A DNA stretch of 64,000 nt from Diphasiastrum complanatum (GCA_029204225.1 CM055097.1:61224385-61288384); one strand, 5' to 3'; shown: positions 43,866 to 56,850, numbered from the stretch's first letter. Notes: generated from the sequence alone by a model not told the origin. Numbers and translations: made by a program.

Positions 43866-45773
43866 ATGACAAACACGGAGAGTGCATATAATGGAGAATT
43901 CACAAGTCTGTCAGGGAATACGATGCTGCTTCATCCGGAGGGTGCTAGTAGTAGCTTAGGGCTACAGCGTTCTGATCCTGAAGCATCTCGTGATGAAGGA
44001 GCTATACTACCTGTATTCAGCAGATGTACAAGCTCATACAGCGATGCATGCAGCCTTGATCTGAGTAGTGTAGACGCTGGCAGCGGGCCGCTTAGCCAGC
44101 GTTTGCTTGCTCATCTGCAAGAAACGAGTAGTTTTGGAGGAAGAGGTTCTTATAAGGCGAAGGGAGCCATCCCATTTGCAAGGGAGATTCAACAGGGTGT
44201 TCAGAATTCTATAAGCCCCGAGGAGACAGGCAAATTAGAGCCTCCACCTTTGCGCCAATCTCAGAGTATATATTGCAGTCAGGATGCAACGACTAATCTA
44301 CCTTCGAATAAACCACCACGACTTCGCAGAAATGAAAGCAAGCAGATGGTTCGTAGCAGATCGACGGGTATGGATGCCTTGAATCCTCAGTCACCCAGAT
44401 CTTTAAACGCCAAAATGTGGAGTCTCCTTTGCATGAAGGTTTGGACTACGGAAACCTGCAAAGCTTGTCATGGGAAAAACGATGCTCCAGAAATTTGTGT
44501 GACCAGTAAGAATGTAGACAATCGAAACTCTCCTGATAGTGTCCTTAACAATTCAGAGAGTCCGAATTTCTCTCCATCATCTCCTAGATTCTATCGGTCT
44601 CACTCTCTCGTGTACAGGAGACAGCCAAACTCAAACGCTGTAGATACCTCTTCACCAGATCAAGCTGGAGAGATGCTTAAGGACTTGCGATCCTTAAGAA
44701 GAGGTTACCCACAAAGCTGCTCCTTAGTTGAAACCTCTCAAGTAGATGGGGAAGTGACGAGACTCATGACAAGGAGCTATAGCATCCAACAAGAGCAGAA
44801 CTTGGAAAAGAAAAGCCATCATAATTATTCCTTTAGGGAATTGCTGATGTCGATGAAGAGGTGCTGGTGTGAGGGGCAGAGGGCAGATCAAACACAAAAC
44901 TCGTCCCTGGGCACTGTGTCTGATCTGCAACGTCCAACAAACAATTTGAGTGGCGAGCTGGAAAGAATTCGCTACTCATACGAAGATTCATGCTATGTTC
45001 TGAGTTTCAGTGAGCTAGAGGACGAGGAACTCCCAGCCACCAGCTCTCGCCACAGCTTAGCAGAAGAACTAGAGTGCACAAGTGAAACGGAATCTGCCTT
45101 CTCACCAATTTCATCAGTGTTTGTGTTCCGTGGCTCAGCAGCCATCCCCCTCGGGCTACCACCTAGCGCTATGAAGCCCATTGATCAATGCAGCGCCAGG
45201 CCGATGTCCAGCATGAAGCTCACTCGAGAATTTTCAAGGCATGTCCATTTTCTGCTTGATGATAGTTCCAAACCCACTTCAAGCAATTCATCTCTATCTC
45301 CATCTCCACGGAATTACGTGCTTGCCCAAGATGGAAGGCCATATCTGACAAGACAGAGGTCGAGAAGATTTGCATCTACGGAGATGGGCGAGGCAAATGT
45401 GAGAGGCTTCCATTCAAGCAAAATTGAAGGGGATGTGGAAGATGCAAAGAGGCAGGCCGAGAGGTGTGCATTTGTAAGAAGTAGCTGCTGTGCTGCTGTG
45501 CAGGGATCAAACACAAGAGCCCACAATTTCAAATCAGCAATCTTCAGAAGGCACTTGTGCTTGGTATGTATGTATGTGTATTACCGGTCTTAGTTTTCTT
45601 TCTGGATATTAAACATAGCGATCTACTGATATATATGATTAGGAAAGAGATTTAAAACAAGAATGAACAACCATTTTTCGATGACTTTGCTAAGGTTAAA
45701 CCTCTAATTCTATTCCATCCAGGTGAAGATACAAGAGTATATGCAGGTGAAGAAGAAAGAATTATATCCCTAG
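43866..45773 (+). CDS. Ser-rich protein of unknown function, two exons
   Basis: Exon 1 43866-45563 (566 codons), donor GTATGT, 159-bp intron, exon 2 45723-45773 (17 codons incl. TAG), giving about 582 aa; the frame reads 9 further codons into the intron before a stop, so splicing is likely. ATG 43866 is first after an in-frame stop near 43827. I do not recognise the family. The protein is rich in Ser/Pro/Arg with many short phospho-site-like runs (PRLRRNESKQMVRSRSTGMD, SPNFSPSSPRFYRSHSLVYR), likely disordered. More ordered stretches: MWSLLCMKVWTTETCKACHG, YSFRELLMSMKRCWCEG, YEDSCYVLSFSELEDEELP, TREFSRHVHFLLDD. The C-terminus is basic (IFRRHLCL, VKIQEYMQ, VKKKELYP). No TE similarity and a long undamaged frame argue for a host gene. 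Confidence 0.75.
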
Positions 45774-47510
45774 GGTGATTAACTTGATGACATGTGGAAA
45801 CTCTTGAGATAAGAGATCTATCAACAAAAATGATTGAGAAGATGATAGTTGTTCACGTTTGCAATTCCCTTATTCTTTCATATAGTGTATGACCTATCAT
45901 GTGGATGATGTGAATAGCTCTTTCATATTGACATAGCACTTGAAAGCATGAGTAAGTCACAAGGTAGGTGGAGTAAATCTATGGTCTTTTCATAGAGAGA
46001 AATTATTTGTGTGGACTAAAGTCATGAAGAAGGGTTGTGTGTGGTCACCTTAAAGCTCTTCAAATTTTCAATGATCTTAATGGGAAAGTGTAAGCTCCAA
46101 AATAGAACTTCCCTATCAAGATCAACCCAAAGAGGCCTACTTGCCCCCAAGTGGCATGCTTAGGAAATGCCAAGCTTGGGACACTAGGAGCTCATAAAAG
46201 AGTGTTGGCCTTCTTTTTCTAACTACTAGCGTGCCTCCATGATCTCTTCAACTAGATTCTTCAAATGCATATACAAAACTTTGCAATCTTGTGTTAGGAA
46301 TGAGATGTGGATTACACATTGGGGTGAGATAGATAAACACGCATTATTGGGCATAATGTGTGTCGCAATAACCTTATTCTAGAATTATGACGGCCCCAAA
46401 AATGATGTTAGATGCCATAATTTTTAGGTCCCATGCAAGAGGGCTTTGTATTTAGATTCCATCCATCAAGGCTATGTAGATTTAATAAATTCCCTCCATG
46501 CATGGGGGCTCCATTTTTTCAAGACTCCATCCATGAGTATTGCTATTTTTTTTTCCAAAAAGAATGCTTCTTTTAAGGGCTCTAAATTAGTGCCAATCAA
46601 TTTTCAAGAAAGAAGTCAGGTCTCATCATTATGTCCTAAATCATTCATTATGATCACCCATTTATGGAAGATTTGAGGTGACACACATTATGATTGTTCA
46701 TCTAAGGTACTTAGTATAGCCATCATATTTTTGAAACCCCAATTATGACTTTTTTTTTTAATGCTCTTTATAGGAAGGTGTAGAAGAAACAAATTTTACT
46801 TCAGTACATTGGTTGTAAGAGGAGAAAAAATTATGAGTTGCATTTGAGCAAAACTATGATATTTAGTCACTTAAGTAAGAAGTATTAGCCTCCCTGGGTA
46901 TTGTGCCATGTTGGTTTTGTCTCTGCCTAGCCTGATTCTAGTTTTGATTTGAAAGTTGTGCCACTTTTGACTATAAATTTAGGAGTGTTTAAAAGGTTCT
47001 CATCTATTGTCATTCTAAATTAACCCGGCTAAAGTGTTGTGCACATCATATTAGTAAAATTATCAAGCTTAATAAATAAAAGAAAATAACATTTGATCTT
47101 TGAAATGGTTGTGTTTCTAAGTTATTGTTGTGCAGTAGGCAACATGCTTTTATAACATCTCTCTTTGCATTATTTTCAAGCGATAATTGTGATTTTTTTT
47201 AAACAAATAATAGTGTTTGTTATTTCATGTTAATAAAGACATCATGTTTTCTGACAAACTCTTTGTTATTTTTCAGCCACTCATGAGGCCTAACACTGAA
47301 TAATACGTTGGTGTCTTGGAACCATCACACAGATTTGAGCATATACTTTTTTTTATCAGACTTTTATGTCAATATACAAGGTAAATTATGCTCTCCAAAA
47401 TGCTATAAGCTTCTTGTAAGTTAGAAAACATGCTACTCAATTTGAGGTTTTTATTTTTACCTTTTGTGGATTAAGAAACTACGTAGATATGACTCTATTT
47501 TGTGTCTTCC
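45774..47510. other. No gene recognised
   Basis: AT-rich sequence with short frames only. The first part may be the 3' UTR of the Ser-rich gene. Confidence 0.4.
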
Positions 47511-47522
47511 TTGATAAACAGG

Positions 47523-47674
47523 TTTTTTGTATGATATGGATGTGAGAAGAGAATTCACAGATATTGCTTATAATTATGATCCCAAAATTGGCAGCATTGA
47601 ACGACATTTGATGGCATTATTTTTAGATGAACATGAAGTTCATCCTCTTCAACAATGTGTAAGCATATGCAAAG
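47523..47674 (+). other. Possible isolated exon, unknown
   Basis: An open stretch (LYDMDVRREFTDIAYNYDPK, RHLMALFLDEHEVHPLQQC) begins after AAACAG at 47522 and contains a GTAAGC donor at 47659. Both look like splice signals. Composition is protein-like but I recognise no family and found no partner exons nearby; could be a captured gene fragment. Confidence 0.25.
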
Positions 47675-47809
47675 GCAAAGATCATACAACAATGATCACA
47701 GTTGTATGGCAAAAAGCAATGATATTCTTTAATAGAGTCTATGAAAGTAGTTATACTTGGCAATTAATTTACCTATCAATTTTTTTCTTTACTTCACACT
47801 AAAAAATGT

Positions 47810-48970
47810 GAATACATTGTAGTTTTAATTCAAAATTTCCATAGGATCAGGAAGTTATTTAATAAGCTTGTAGACCTCTACAAGTTTATTGCAAATAGCA
47901 TATGATTGAGATGCCAGAGAATAGTGCATGTTGGTGCAAAGAACAATCCATGACTTTGAAATCGATTTCAGTTCAGGGGTGTTTGTTTCTCTAAGCGTCT
48001 TGCATAGATGAGATCGGGCGAGAGACAATCTCAAAGCTAAAGCCAATTTCATACATTAAGAGGCTTATGAAAATTTTAGCATAAATCTCATCATCAAAAT
48101 ATACAACTTTGGTCAATTTTCTGGTTTGACAGTCTTTTTTGGCCAATTAAAAGTTATCATTTGATGTTGTAGTGATTTTACTTGGAAGAAATTGATTTGG
48201 TTTCTCATTCATATTAATGAAGTGCTAAAATCATACTATTAATAATAATGATAAAAGTTTGAAGCTTGGAAATGGAGATTTAAGAGTCTTAAAGAGTGTT
48301 TGCTTTAGCAGTCTTTTTAGTAGGCTAGAGTCAACAAAGTGGGTTTATCACTCATTATAGTCTTTAGTTAATGATATGCTAAAACCATGCCGTTAATCGC
48401 AAAAAATAGGTTGATATATGAAAACATAGATTGAAAAATATCAAAGAGGTGAAAATGAGTACTTAGCATGATGTGCTCTCATTTCATGTGTTGTACTTAA
48501 GATATCTTTTGAGGAAGGGGCTAACCTTGTAGTTTTCACACCTCCTTCTCTTGTTGGCATACTTCACTAATTCCAAGCACAATTGTTGATGTAGTAAGTG
48601 AAGCATTAGTTTAGCATGAGTTGTATTTGACCTGTTTTAATGGGCCAATGCCGAATGGGTCTAAGATCTTTTCCACATTTGAAATCATGTTGTAGAGTGT
48701 GACCATTGATCTACAAGTAAGTAAAGTGTGAGTTTGAGATTTTATTTCTTTTGAAAATGGTGCTTATGGAAAGTTATGTATTAACATTATAATATGTGTG
48801 CGTCTATTGAATGTTAATCCATGCACACCACCCAACTCTTGTGATCTAATATTGTCATGAGAAACAATAGTGACGTACCCCAAGTGTACAATCCTGCTTC
48901 AACAAATGTCTGTGGGCATGTGCAATAGCACCATGTCCACTACATTTGTCTTAGTAGCTATCCATTATAT
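47810..48970. other. No gene recognised
   Basis: AT-rich, no long frame or repeat structure noticed. Confidence 0.4.
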
Positions 48971-48974
48971 AGGG

Positions 48975-49158
48975 ACTACAAGCGTAAATTGCTCACAATA
49001 TCTAGTGTCGTGGTCTTTGGCAAAACACACGTCAAAGTGGGCAACATCTTCTCGTACACTACCTTAACACTACAAGTGTAAATTGCTCACAATATCTAGT
49101 GCCATGGTCTTTGGCAAAACACATGTCAAAGTGGGCAACATCTTCTCGTACACTACCT
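48975..49158. repeat. 94-bp tandem duplication
   Basis: Two copies (48975-49068, 49069-49158) sharing AAATTGCTCACAATATCTAG and CAAAGTGGGCAACATCTTCT. The few differences are C/T or G/A transitions, mostly at CpG sites. Confidence 0.9.
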
Positions 49159-49278
49159 ATCCAAATGAACAGATTCTATGGATCATATTGAACCACAAAC
49201 TAGAAAGAAAGCCCCTGAGAGTAAATCTTACATTTAAATTTTCAAGATGAGCTAGTTGTCAACAATCTACTTTAACTT

Positions 49279-49405
<127 letters not shown>

Positions 49406-49629
49406 GAAATCATCATATTTGTCCATGATCAAAATCAACCACAACATACAATCACATCTCCTCATCTAGGCGTGAACCCTCTAGAATATTGTCAAATCAC
49501 CATGGATTGTTGGCTAGCTCTAACCCCCACCCCCACTTATTGATGTCGTAAAATCCTTGGGAGTAGCCAAAAATTAAATAGCTAGGGTTAACATATATAG
49601 AGAGTTCATTGTAGCTTGATTTTCGTTGT

Positions 49630-50444
49630 TTATAGGAGAGGCAAAATTGATCTATTGATAGACATGGAACAAGGGTTCTTGAATTGTGCAAGATTGTTTG
49701 ATAATTTGAAAGCAAAATGTGAGGGATGATGGTCGGACCAATATGTTTCTGTGGTTTGACATTCGCAAGGACACAATGAAGTGTTTGTCCATATTTGGTC
49801 TATTTGAGTTTGATAGTTGGTTGTTGGTTCAGTGCATGCAATTTGGAATTTATAAGACGACAATAGTTTGTTGAGTGTTTGGAAAGGGGTGGTGTTACTT
49901 AATGCATTTATATTAAAATCACCATGTATTACGGATGGAATATTTGTTGGCAAGTTTTGTAGCAATTGTTGTAAGGTTTCGAAAAAAGTTGAAAGGTTTG
50001 TGTATGGCAGTCTGTAGAGAGCTATGATGTGTATTGCATGTCTTGTGTGATTGTTAAAAGTAGCTATTATGAATTCAGAATTGTTTACGATGATTTCTTT
50101 GTGTGCATTCATGTCAAAGAGGTTTTGTATACCAAGGACGAATGGTGTTTGCCAGGGCAAGTTATGGAATGAAAGTTTGGTTCAAAGAACTTTTCAGGAT
50201 TTCTTACATATGTTTCTTGTAAGTATAGTATGTGAGATGCCACAAGATTGTAATCTGCTATGATGTTTTTGTGATGTGCATGTAATGATCTAGTGTTGAG
50301 TGTTTGTATTATTACATGTGTTTTTGCTTTGTTTTGTATGTTTGGAATAGTATTATACAAATTTGCAATCGTCAATAAACGGTGCATTTCTGCATGTATG
50401 TCATGATGAATGTGAAAATGTTCATTTCTTAGCGGTTGTAACAA
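49630..50444 (-). pseudogene. Helentron AP-type endonuclease
   Basis: Two overlapping frames, 50444-50109 and 50160-49630. Motifs in order: IIQTLNTRSLHAHHKN, LYLQETYV (catalytic Glu), IHGDFNINAL (GDFN), LTETYW-like ETYWSDHHPSHF (SDH). This is the exonuclease-endonuclease-phosphatase fold also used by LINEs; its place after a Pif1 helicase is the Helentron hallmark. One frameshift near 50.13 kb. Confidence 0.8.
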
Positions 50445-50468
50445 ATAAAGGTTATGTTTTTCTTTGAT

Positions 50469-51560
50469 TCAAGACAGTGCAATATATGTTAGCACATGTT
50501 GTTTAATTGTCATCTTGTCAAGAGTGAGTCCTTGTGCTCGGTGTATTGTATGTGTTCTAGCTGGTTGGATTGGAACTTGTTTTCTAGTGAATTTATTGTT
50601 GATGTTTGGTCCGATTTGAATTTCTTTAACAATTTGATATATTGGTGTACATGTATGTTCAATATTTTCTGCATACAAATGTCCGAGCTTGTGTCTTGTG
50701 CGTCTTCCGATTTTCAAGTTCGTAAATTGTACCCATATCACAGGTTCATTACATTGTAGCATTGCATTTTCGAATATGCCTTCTGCTCCGTTCACAAGAC
50801 TGTCTTCAATGTCATAATTTCCAGCACATAATTCAACTATGATCCCTTATTTTATTTTAATTTGCTCATGTAAGCCACTCATGAAAGCAATACCATTTTG
50901 CAATGAGTTTCTTGATTGCAATGCATTAGTTGTGAAGTCTTTTGCAAGAAGGATGTATTCCATTCCTTTGGTTTATTCAAAAACATGATTATTATGTCTA
51001 TTTGTGAATTCATTTTTGAAAAATAGATGTGGTATATTTAGTGAAATTGGATTGTGATGAAAACATTGATAATTAATTTGTTCTATGTCATTGCTTGTGT
51101 GTGTTCCATTCCTAAAACGATTAAGGATGGCAACAAACAAGTGGTCTTTTTGTCGCATCACTTGTTTTAGTTCGTAGCATTGGATTTGATCTCGCCAAAA
51201 GTTGGGTGCAAGAATTTCGATACTATTGTTTTCGTGTTGGAAGACCCATGAGTCACGCACTGGACCTACTTGGTAAAGGTCACCAATAATGATAATTTCT
51301 AAGTTTCTAAAAAATGAGTCATGTCTATGTTTTATTTGTCTTAAGCGTTGATAAGCTTGCAAAAACAATAGGTTTCCAACTAAGGATATCTTGTCAATGA
51401 CAGGCAGTTGTAGATGTTCATATGCTTTTGTCAATTTGTCTAATCTATCACAAGGGGCAATGGTGCCATATGTTTTGTGTTTTTGGTTGTTTCAGATGTT
51501 CGGAATGGTACATATAACATTATTTGTTCTCTATAGTAGTTATCAGAGTCTCTATGTTTG
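50469..51560 (-). pseudogene. Helentron Pif1-like helicase remains
   Basis: Two broken frames. 51434-50973: LPVIDKISLVGNLLFLQAYQ (Walker B, with DE changed to DK), IIIIGDLYQVGPVRDSW (motif III), LKQVMRQKDHLFVAILNRFR (motif IV-like). 50795-50469: MNGAEGIFENAMLQ and HTIHRAQGLTLDKM (motifs V/VI). Walker A (GxxGxGKS) is not present: the Rep linker text YREQIMLYVPFRT at about 51500 is followed within 100 bp by Walker B, so roughly 0.5 kb or more has been deleted. Confidence 0.78.
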
Positions 51561-51567
51561 TTGAACT

Positions 51568-52686
51568 TTAGCGTATGATGGAATCTTTTTTTGTACGAGT
51601 GAATTTGCTATTCATTATCTTGTACTTTGATGCGATATCAGCTAGCCTTAAATTTTCTAAGTTTGTTGGTCTGTTATTGTATTTGTCTATGATAGATGCA
51701 CTTTGTACTTCTGTCGATTCAGGATCCATGGTTTGTATAACATGTTTTGGTCTCAAAACAAATGTGCGATTATCTTCTGTGCATGTATTAATGAATATAA
51801 CTTTTTTAGAGAGGTGTTGCAATGGAATCGATAGTGTAATGAAAGCTGCCAATTGAGCTGACATTTGTTGTGCATTCAAAAATGCATTTCCTAGTTTTCT
51901 TATTCGGTCACAGTCATTCGTAGGATTTTGTATATTATTTTTTATAATTTCATGTAAAGCCGTGGTTATTGTATTATCCATTTTTGTCAAATACGATGTA
52001 CAATAACTTGCAGCAACATATGGTTCTAAGATATATTGTATATCAGTGTTGGCTTGCCAGAGACGTGCAAGTGTTTGATTGAAATTGTTTGTTCTAATGT
52101 CTCGAGGTTCGCATTTTAAAAACAATGTTGGTTGTTGAATTGTTGATCGAATTGCATTTAAATAGGTTTGTTCATTCAATTGAAGCATTGTTAGAAATTC
52201 GTCAAATGACATATCCATTCCTAGTCCCATGTGTTGCAAGTGTTTGTTTATTGAATGTGCTATGTCTTGTAATGCTTTGAATTCTTTTGCGAATTGCTTT
52301 TGCAAAGGCATCAATATAATTGTTCTTCTCATAGGAGGTTTTGGAAAGTGGAATCGACAAATAGAATGACTCTTTTTTTTGCAAGTACTACGATGTTTGT
52401 GTGTTTGTATATCTCGCATGTTTTGAGGTAGGCTTGTTTTGTCACATGTAAAATATGTGTCAATGTAGGTTGTGATTTTATTTACAGAAATTGTGTACAA
52501 GTGAGGACTATCTTTTATCCACAAAAGTGCATGATCGTGCTCACTGCCTCTATGTTGGAATTCAGTTACAAATGCAAAATTTGTTACTGAACCAAGAATG
52601 GAATGATCTTGTCGAATCAACTTTCTGTGGCTGTTCATTCGATGTTGTGATATCTTGCACAAGTTATATAATTTTATGTTTTCCAT
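51568..52686 (-). pseudogene. Helentron Rep (HUH) domain
   Basis: 372-codon frame. VTEFQHRGSEHDHALLWI is the Rep motif 2 region (His-x-His here HDH, preceded by RGSE as in Helitrons). CRFHFPKPPMRRTIILM follows the typical Cys-rich stretch. AASYCTSYLTKMDN gives the two-Tyr motif 3 (Y...Y) that nicks and joins DNA. The frame runs on to the linker ADIASKYKIMNSKF and a stop. The normal N-terminal few hundred residues are absent, so this is a truncated relic although long and open. Confidence 0.82.
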
Positions 52687-52690
52687 GACA

Positions 52691-53280
52691 AGTGATGGCT
52701 ATAGTAGAGTATGAATTATTTAATTTACCACTTATGATTTGTAGATATCTTGTGCATCTATCTATTCAAAAATTAATTTGGTTTATTTACATTTTTTATG
52801 GTCTAGGTCATAAGAGATTGTCGTTGATCAATTAGAAGATGCTCCTATTAGGATCATTGGGAAATTAATTCAGTTTCAATTATTAAGGTATGTAATGGCT
52901 TCTACCTATCTCTCAGAGGAGTTGTCAGATTGATTCACACTTTGATCAATTATGAAAATAGTATATGAAGTTAACACATTTGAGTGATAGAATCAAATGA
53001 CAAGATGTTCAATTGAATAAGAGAGAAGAAAAAGTAGCAATGTTGTTCAAGGATAGTAAATATTTTTTGTTAAATGATGACATGAGAAGATGTCAAATCC
53101 TTTTTAAGTGTCATGGTTCAAGGCACCTAGGCATACACAAAATCCTCAATTTGGTACTAAAAGCCTTCATGGAGTTTTATGTACTCAATTGTAAACAATG
53201 GTAACTCAATAAAGCCATGGGAAATGCCCACTAAGACCATATGGATTTTTTTGTAATTGGTCTTCTATTGTTGAAAAAGA
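52691..53280. other. No gene recognised
   Basis: AT-rich spacer between the Helentron relic and a gypsy integrase relic. Confidence 0.4.
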
Positions 53281-53480
53281 TAAGGATGCAATTCAGATAA
53301 TGGATAATTGCCTAGCCAAAATGGCTAGCTTTACTCGTGTGAAGCTGAAAACTATAGTTTTCTATTTAGCTTCTCTATGTAAAGGAGATATCTAGATTTT
53401 AGGAAGTGCCATATGATGTGGTGAGTGATCATAATGGTTGATTCACGTAGTGACTTTTAGTCATAAGCAAGGTCAATTCT
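53281..53480 (+). pseudogene. Ty3/gypsy integrase relic
   Basis: MDNCLAKMASFTRVKLKT matches the VDRFSKMAHF region with the first catalytic Asp. About 100 bp later EVPYDVVSDHNG then FT matches the SDRD/SDHNG motif with the second Asp. Stops in between; no zinc or chromodomain parts found. Confidence 0.6.
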
Positions 53481-56400
53481 TCTTGGAGATGCCCTACAAT
53501 CGAGTCTTTGCTCTTAAGGCATTCCTAGTACTGAAAGATTTGGAATCGGCTCTCAGCTTCTGAAGTCTTGTAATTTTATTCCCAAGTACCTTTCTCTTGG
53601 CTCATACTATTAGTTCATTCATCCTTCTACTATTGTGATTATTTAACCTTTTGATTTCTTCTTCCACTTTTGCCTCTGAAAGTCCTGATAAAACAGTGAA
53701 ACATTCCTACCTTTGAGAACTTTAAGAAATGAATTCAAAAAAACTTTGTCTCTCCACTCTAATCTTGGCTCATTCTTCCAATAAGAACTTTAGCTAAGTT
53801 GTTGTGTTTTTTTCTTTAAGGGATTATCCTTAGGTGGGTGTGCCTCGTCCACGTTATGTGTTAGAAAAGTGCAAGGTACCATGCATTCAATATCCTATAT
53901 TTCTTCCATATTCCTTGTTTGAAGGCTAATGTTGTAATCAAGATGCAAAAATGTCTAGTGTGCTTAGTATACAAGAAGGCATCACATTAATGTAAACAAA
54001 TCTATATATTAGAGTCCAAAAGGACTCAACAATAATGAGAACTAGAACAGATTATTCAAGATAGTAAAGTGAGTGCACTCTTTGGCTTGCAAGTGAGAAT
54101 ATCCACAAGAAGTTGGAGTGCATGTTGTGTTTCATGTGAAAGGATTTAAGTGAGGTCTACATGAAGGGGATTTGCTTATGAGAACATTTCATCTTCAATA
54201 CCTTTAAAGCCAAAAGAAAGCACTTGATAAGAGGACAAAATAGCCGAGGAATCATTTAGCCTTTGAGCACTTGATTCATTGGAAAGGTTGATTTGAATAC
54301 AATGAAGCCCAAACAAAAGTTTTAAATCCTTGAGAGGAATTTCTTTGAATTCCAATTTTGCCATAGTTTTGAGAACAAAAATCTCTTTAAAGGAGGAAGC
54401 ATGTCATCATGTCTCCTATTTTACTAGTAAGTCAGCTGCTAACATCGATCTGAATAAGATTTGGCAAAGATTAGGGAACTCAAGTTAGCTCTATTATGAC
54501 TTCAGTGAGGCTCGATAATCATGAGTAGATAACTTTAGTGTAGGAGAAGTATGGCTATAATTAGAATTGGCTTTTTGTGGAAAATTAGTATTAGGACATC
54601 AGATGTGGGAATTTATCACTTAGTTGAGACTCGAATTTTTTGTAGTATTGGAGCTATGAATTGGATATAATAGTAAGGTAAATTAAACCATGACCATAGT
54701 GCACCTCCCATGTGCTCACTCTAATTTGTCATGTATGTGGTACGATGCTTAAGTTGAAAAATAGAACAAAAAAAATCTTTTTTCAGTTTTTTGCTATATT
54801 AGTTAACTCTATTAGCAAAATAGTCATCTATGGTAGATTTGGCCAATGTTTTCACTAAGTGCCAGTTTCTATATTACACTATGCAGTGGTTGGTTTCTCA
54901 CTTGTGATTGATTATTTGTTAGTCTTGTTATTTCAATGAAGGATGACAATATCAATTCCAGTAACCTGACTAATATTTGTTGTATGTTGTTTATACTCTA
55001 ATATAGTGTTGATTACTTACAGTATTATATTCGTGTATTGTCACTTGTCATGTTGGTAAAAACCCTTTTGATTATTATGGTTGATTCTCATGTTCCAAAT
55101 AATCGTCCAAATAATTTGTTATTGCTCCATGAGATGCATCAACAGGTGCTTTCTCGGAAAGCAAACAATCAACAACACAATTCTCAGATCCAACAATTGC
55201 TCTATTAGATTTAGTCTTTTTCAAATAGTAATCTGTCATATCAACCTAGAAAGTCAACTCAAAATGGCACCCAAAACATATGTTTATTGCATGAAAACAA
55301 AGGAAAAGAAACCAAGATAAAAAGCCTATTCTTATATGAAAGAAATGAAAAGCAATGAAATTGGCCTCGTTTGTCCAAACACGATAATTAGAAGTGTTAG
55401 CTAATTACGGTCTTACAAACCCAGGCAAGATAGACAGTGATGCATTAGAAGTGCATTAGAAAGTTACATCATAAGCTTGTAGTACAATTAGTGAGAGATA
55501 GATTGTGTATGTTGTACAATGTGTATTTTTGACTCAAGACAGAAAGTGGGATAACCAAGACGAATAATTTAGAAGATAGACAATGTATATTTGCTGCTCA
55601 GGTTAAACAGTCAGCAAGGCAAATAAGTAGGTGAATAGTCTGCAAAACAGACCTGCAGCAATTGTAACACAGTGCATCCTTTTATGAAATAAGACATAAT
55701 GATGCAAGTTACTATGTGGGCCTATCACATGCAAAGTTGTATATTAGAAATGAGTAAAATGGTCAGCTTACATGTAGTAATGGACTGGATAATGACAAAG
55801 GCAGTCGTAGACCTGTAAGCAAGATTTCAGGAGGCCCTTAATGAGTTGCTTGAACAGTCTAAAGTACTTTGAATGTTGCTATGGCTTAAGCTCACGTCTA
55901 GGTAGATTTCAAACTATGATAAGATTTCTAAAAATGTCTAGATTGATGCCAATAAGTGATCCTTGATTTCTACAAATCAGTATATTTGCAAATTTTGACC
56001 TTCCTTGCAAAAATCAGATTATACTAAGGATTGCCTAGCCAAGATCATTTGAGCACTCTAAGACATGAAGTACGAGATGTCAGCAGGATTTTTTGGGTTC
56101 TAGAAGGATTAAAAGAACACACAAAGTCAAATTATGGTCGAAAACTACAAGAGTCACCATTGTACAATGCTTCCGGTTCACCTTTGTACAATGGTTGCAC
56201 ATCCAATTGAAGCTATGACACACACGAATCATTGTAACCACTAGTGATTTGTTGAGAGATTTGAAATCTCCTATTGTGCATCAAACAAATGTGCTGACAT
56301 CACAAAAACTGCAAAATTAGCCCATACATTGCAAGGAGATTACCCATATGCATCATGTCAAATCGCTCAACAATTCGTTGAATAGCCCTTACTATATTTC

Positions 56401-56808
56401 AGCCAGAAAAATGCTTGTAACATGTCATGTATGCATACTTGACCTCTACAGGCTATTTCTTTGGTTCTAATAGCTCAAAATTGGTCTTCCTAAAGCTCTA
56501 GCCTTCAATAGCCCAGAAATGAGGTGATTCAAGCATGAAATGTGTTCTGAAACTGAAACTTGTCAAAAAATTTGTCTACTACAACGAAAATCTTGCGTGA
56601 CAACTTGTATATGATTATTGCAGAGATAGTAGACTATATTGATTAGGTCAAAATATGAGTACAATAAGCTTCGAGCATCAATGTGTTATTGCAGAGATAG
56701 TACACTATTGATTTCATAGGTCAAACTATTAATACAAAATTGTAAAAATTTGCCTATAGAGTATGCCCACTAGTTCAAAATCAATATACTCAATCTAATT
56801 CAACCTAT

Positions 56809-56850
56809 GATAATGATAATAATGATACTGGTAATGATAATGATAATGAT
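56809..56850. repeat. Imperfect (GATAAT)n
   Basis: About seven imperfect GATAAT/TAATGA units. Confidence 0.85.

Larger units (their letters stand above)
49560..52690 (-). mobile_element. Decayed Helentron-type Helitron (Rep-helicase-endonuclease)
   Basis: Minus-strand order Rep domain, Pif1-like helicase, then AP-type endonuclease, the layout of Helentron/Helitron2 rolling-circle transposons. The Rep N-terminal end is missing, the helicase has an internal deletion removing the Walker A region, and several frames are broken. Element ends were not identified; the right limit is where Rep text stops and the left where endonuclease text stops. Confidence 0.8.

Noticed and set aside
45564-45593. 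Last nine codons of the Ser-rich ORF
   Set aside because: They follow a GTATGT donor and read TATGTATG repeats; splicing to 45723 gives a better, basic C-terminus.
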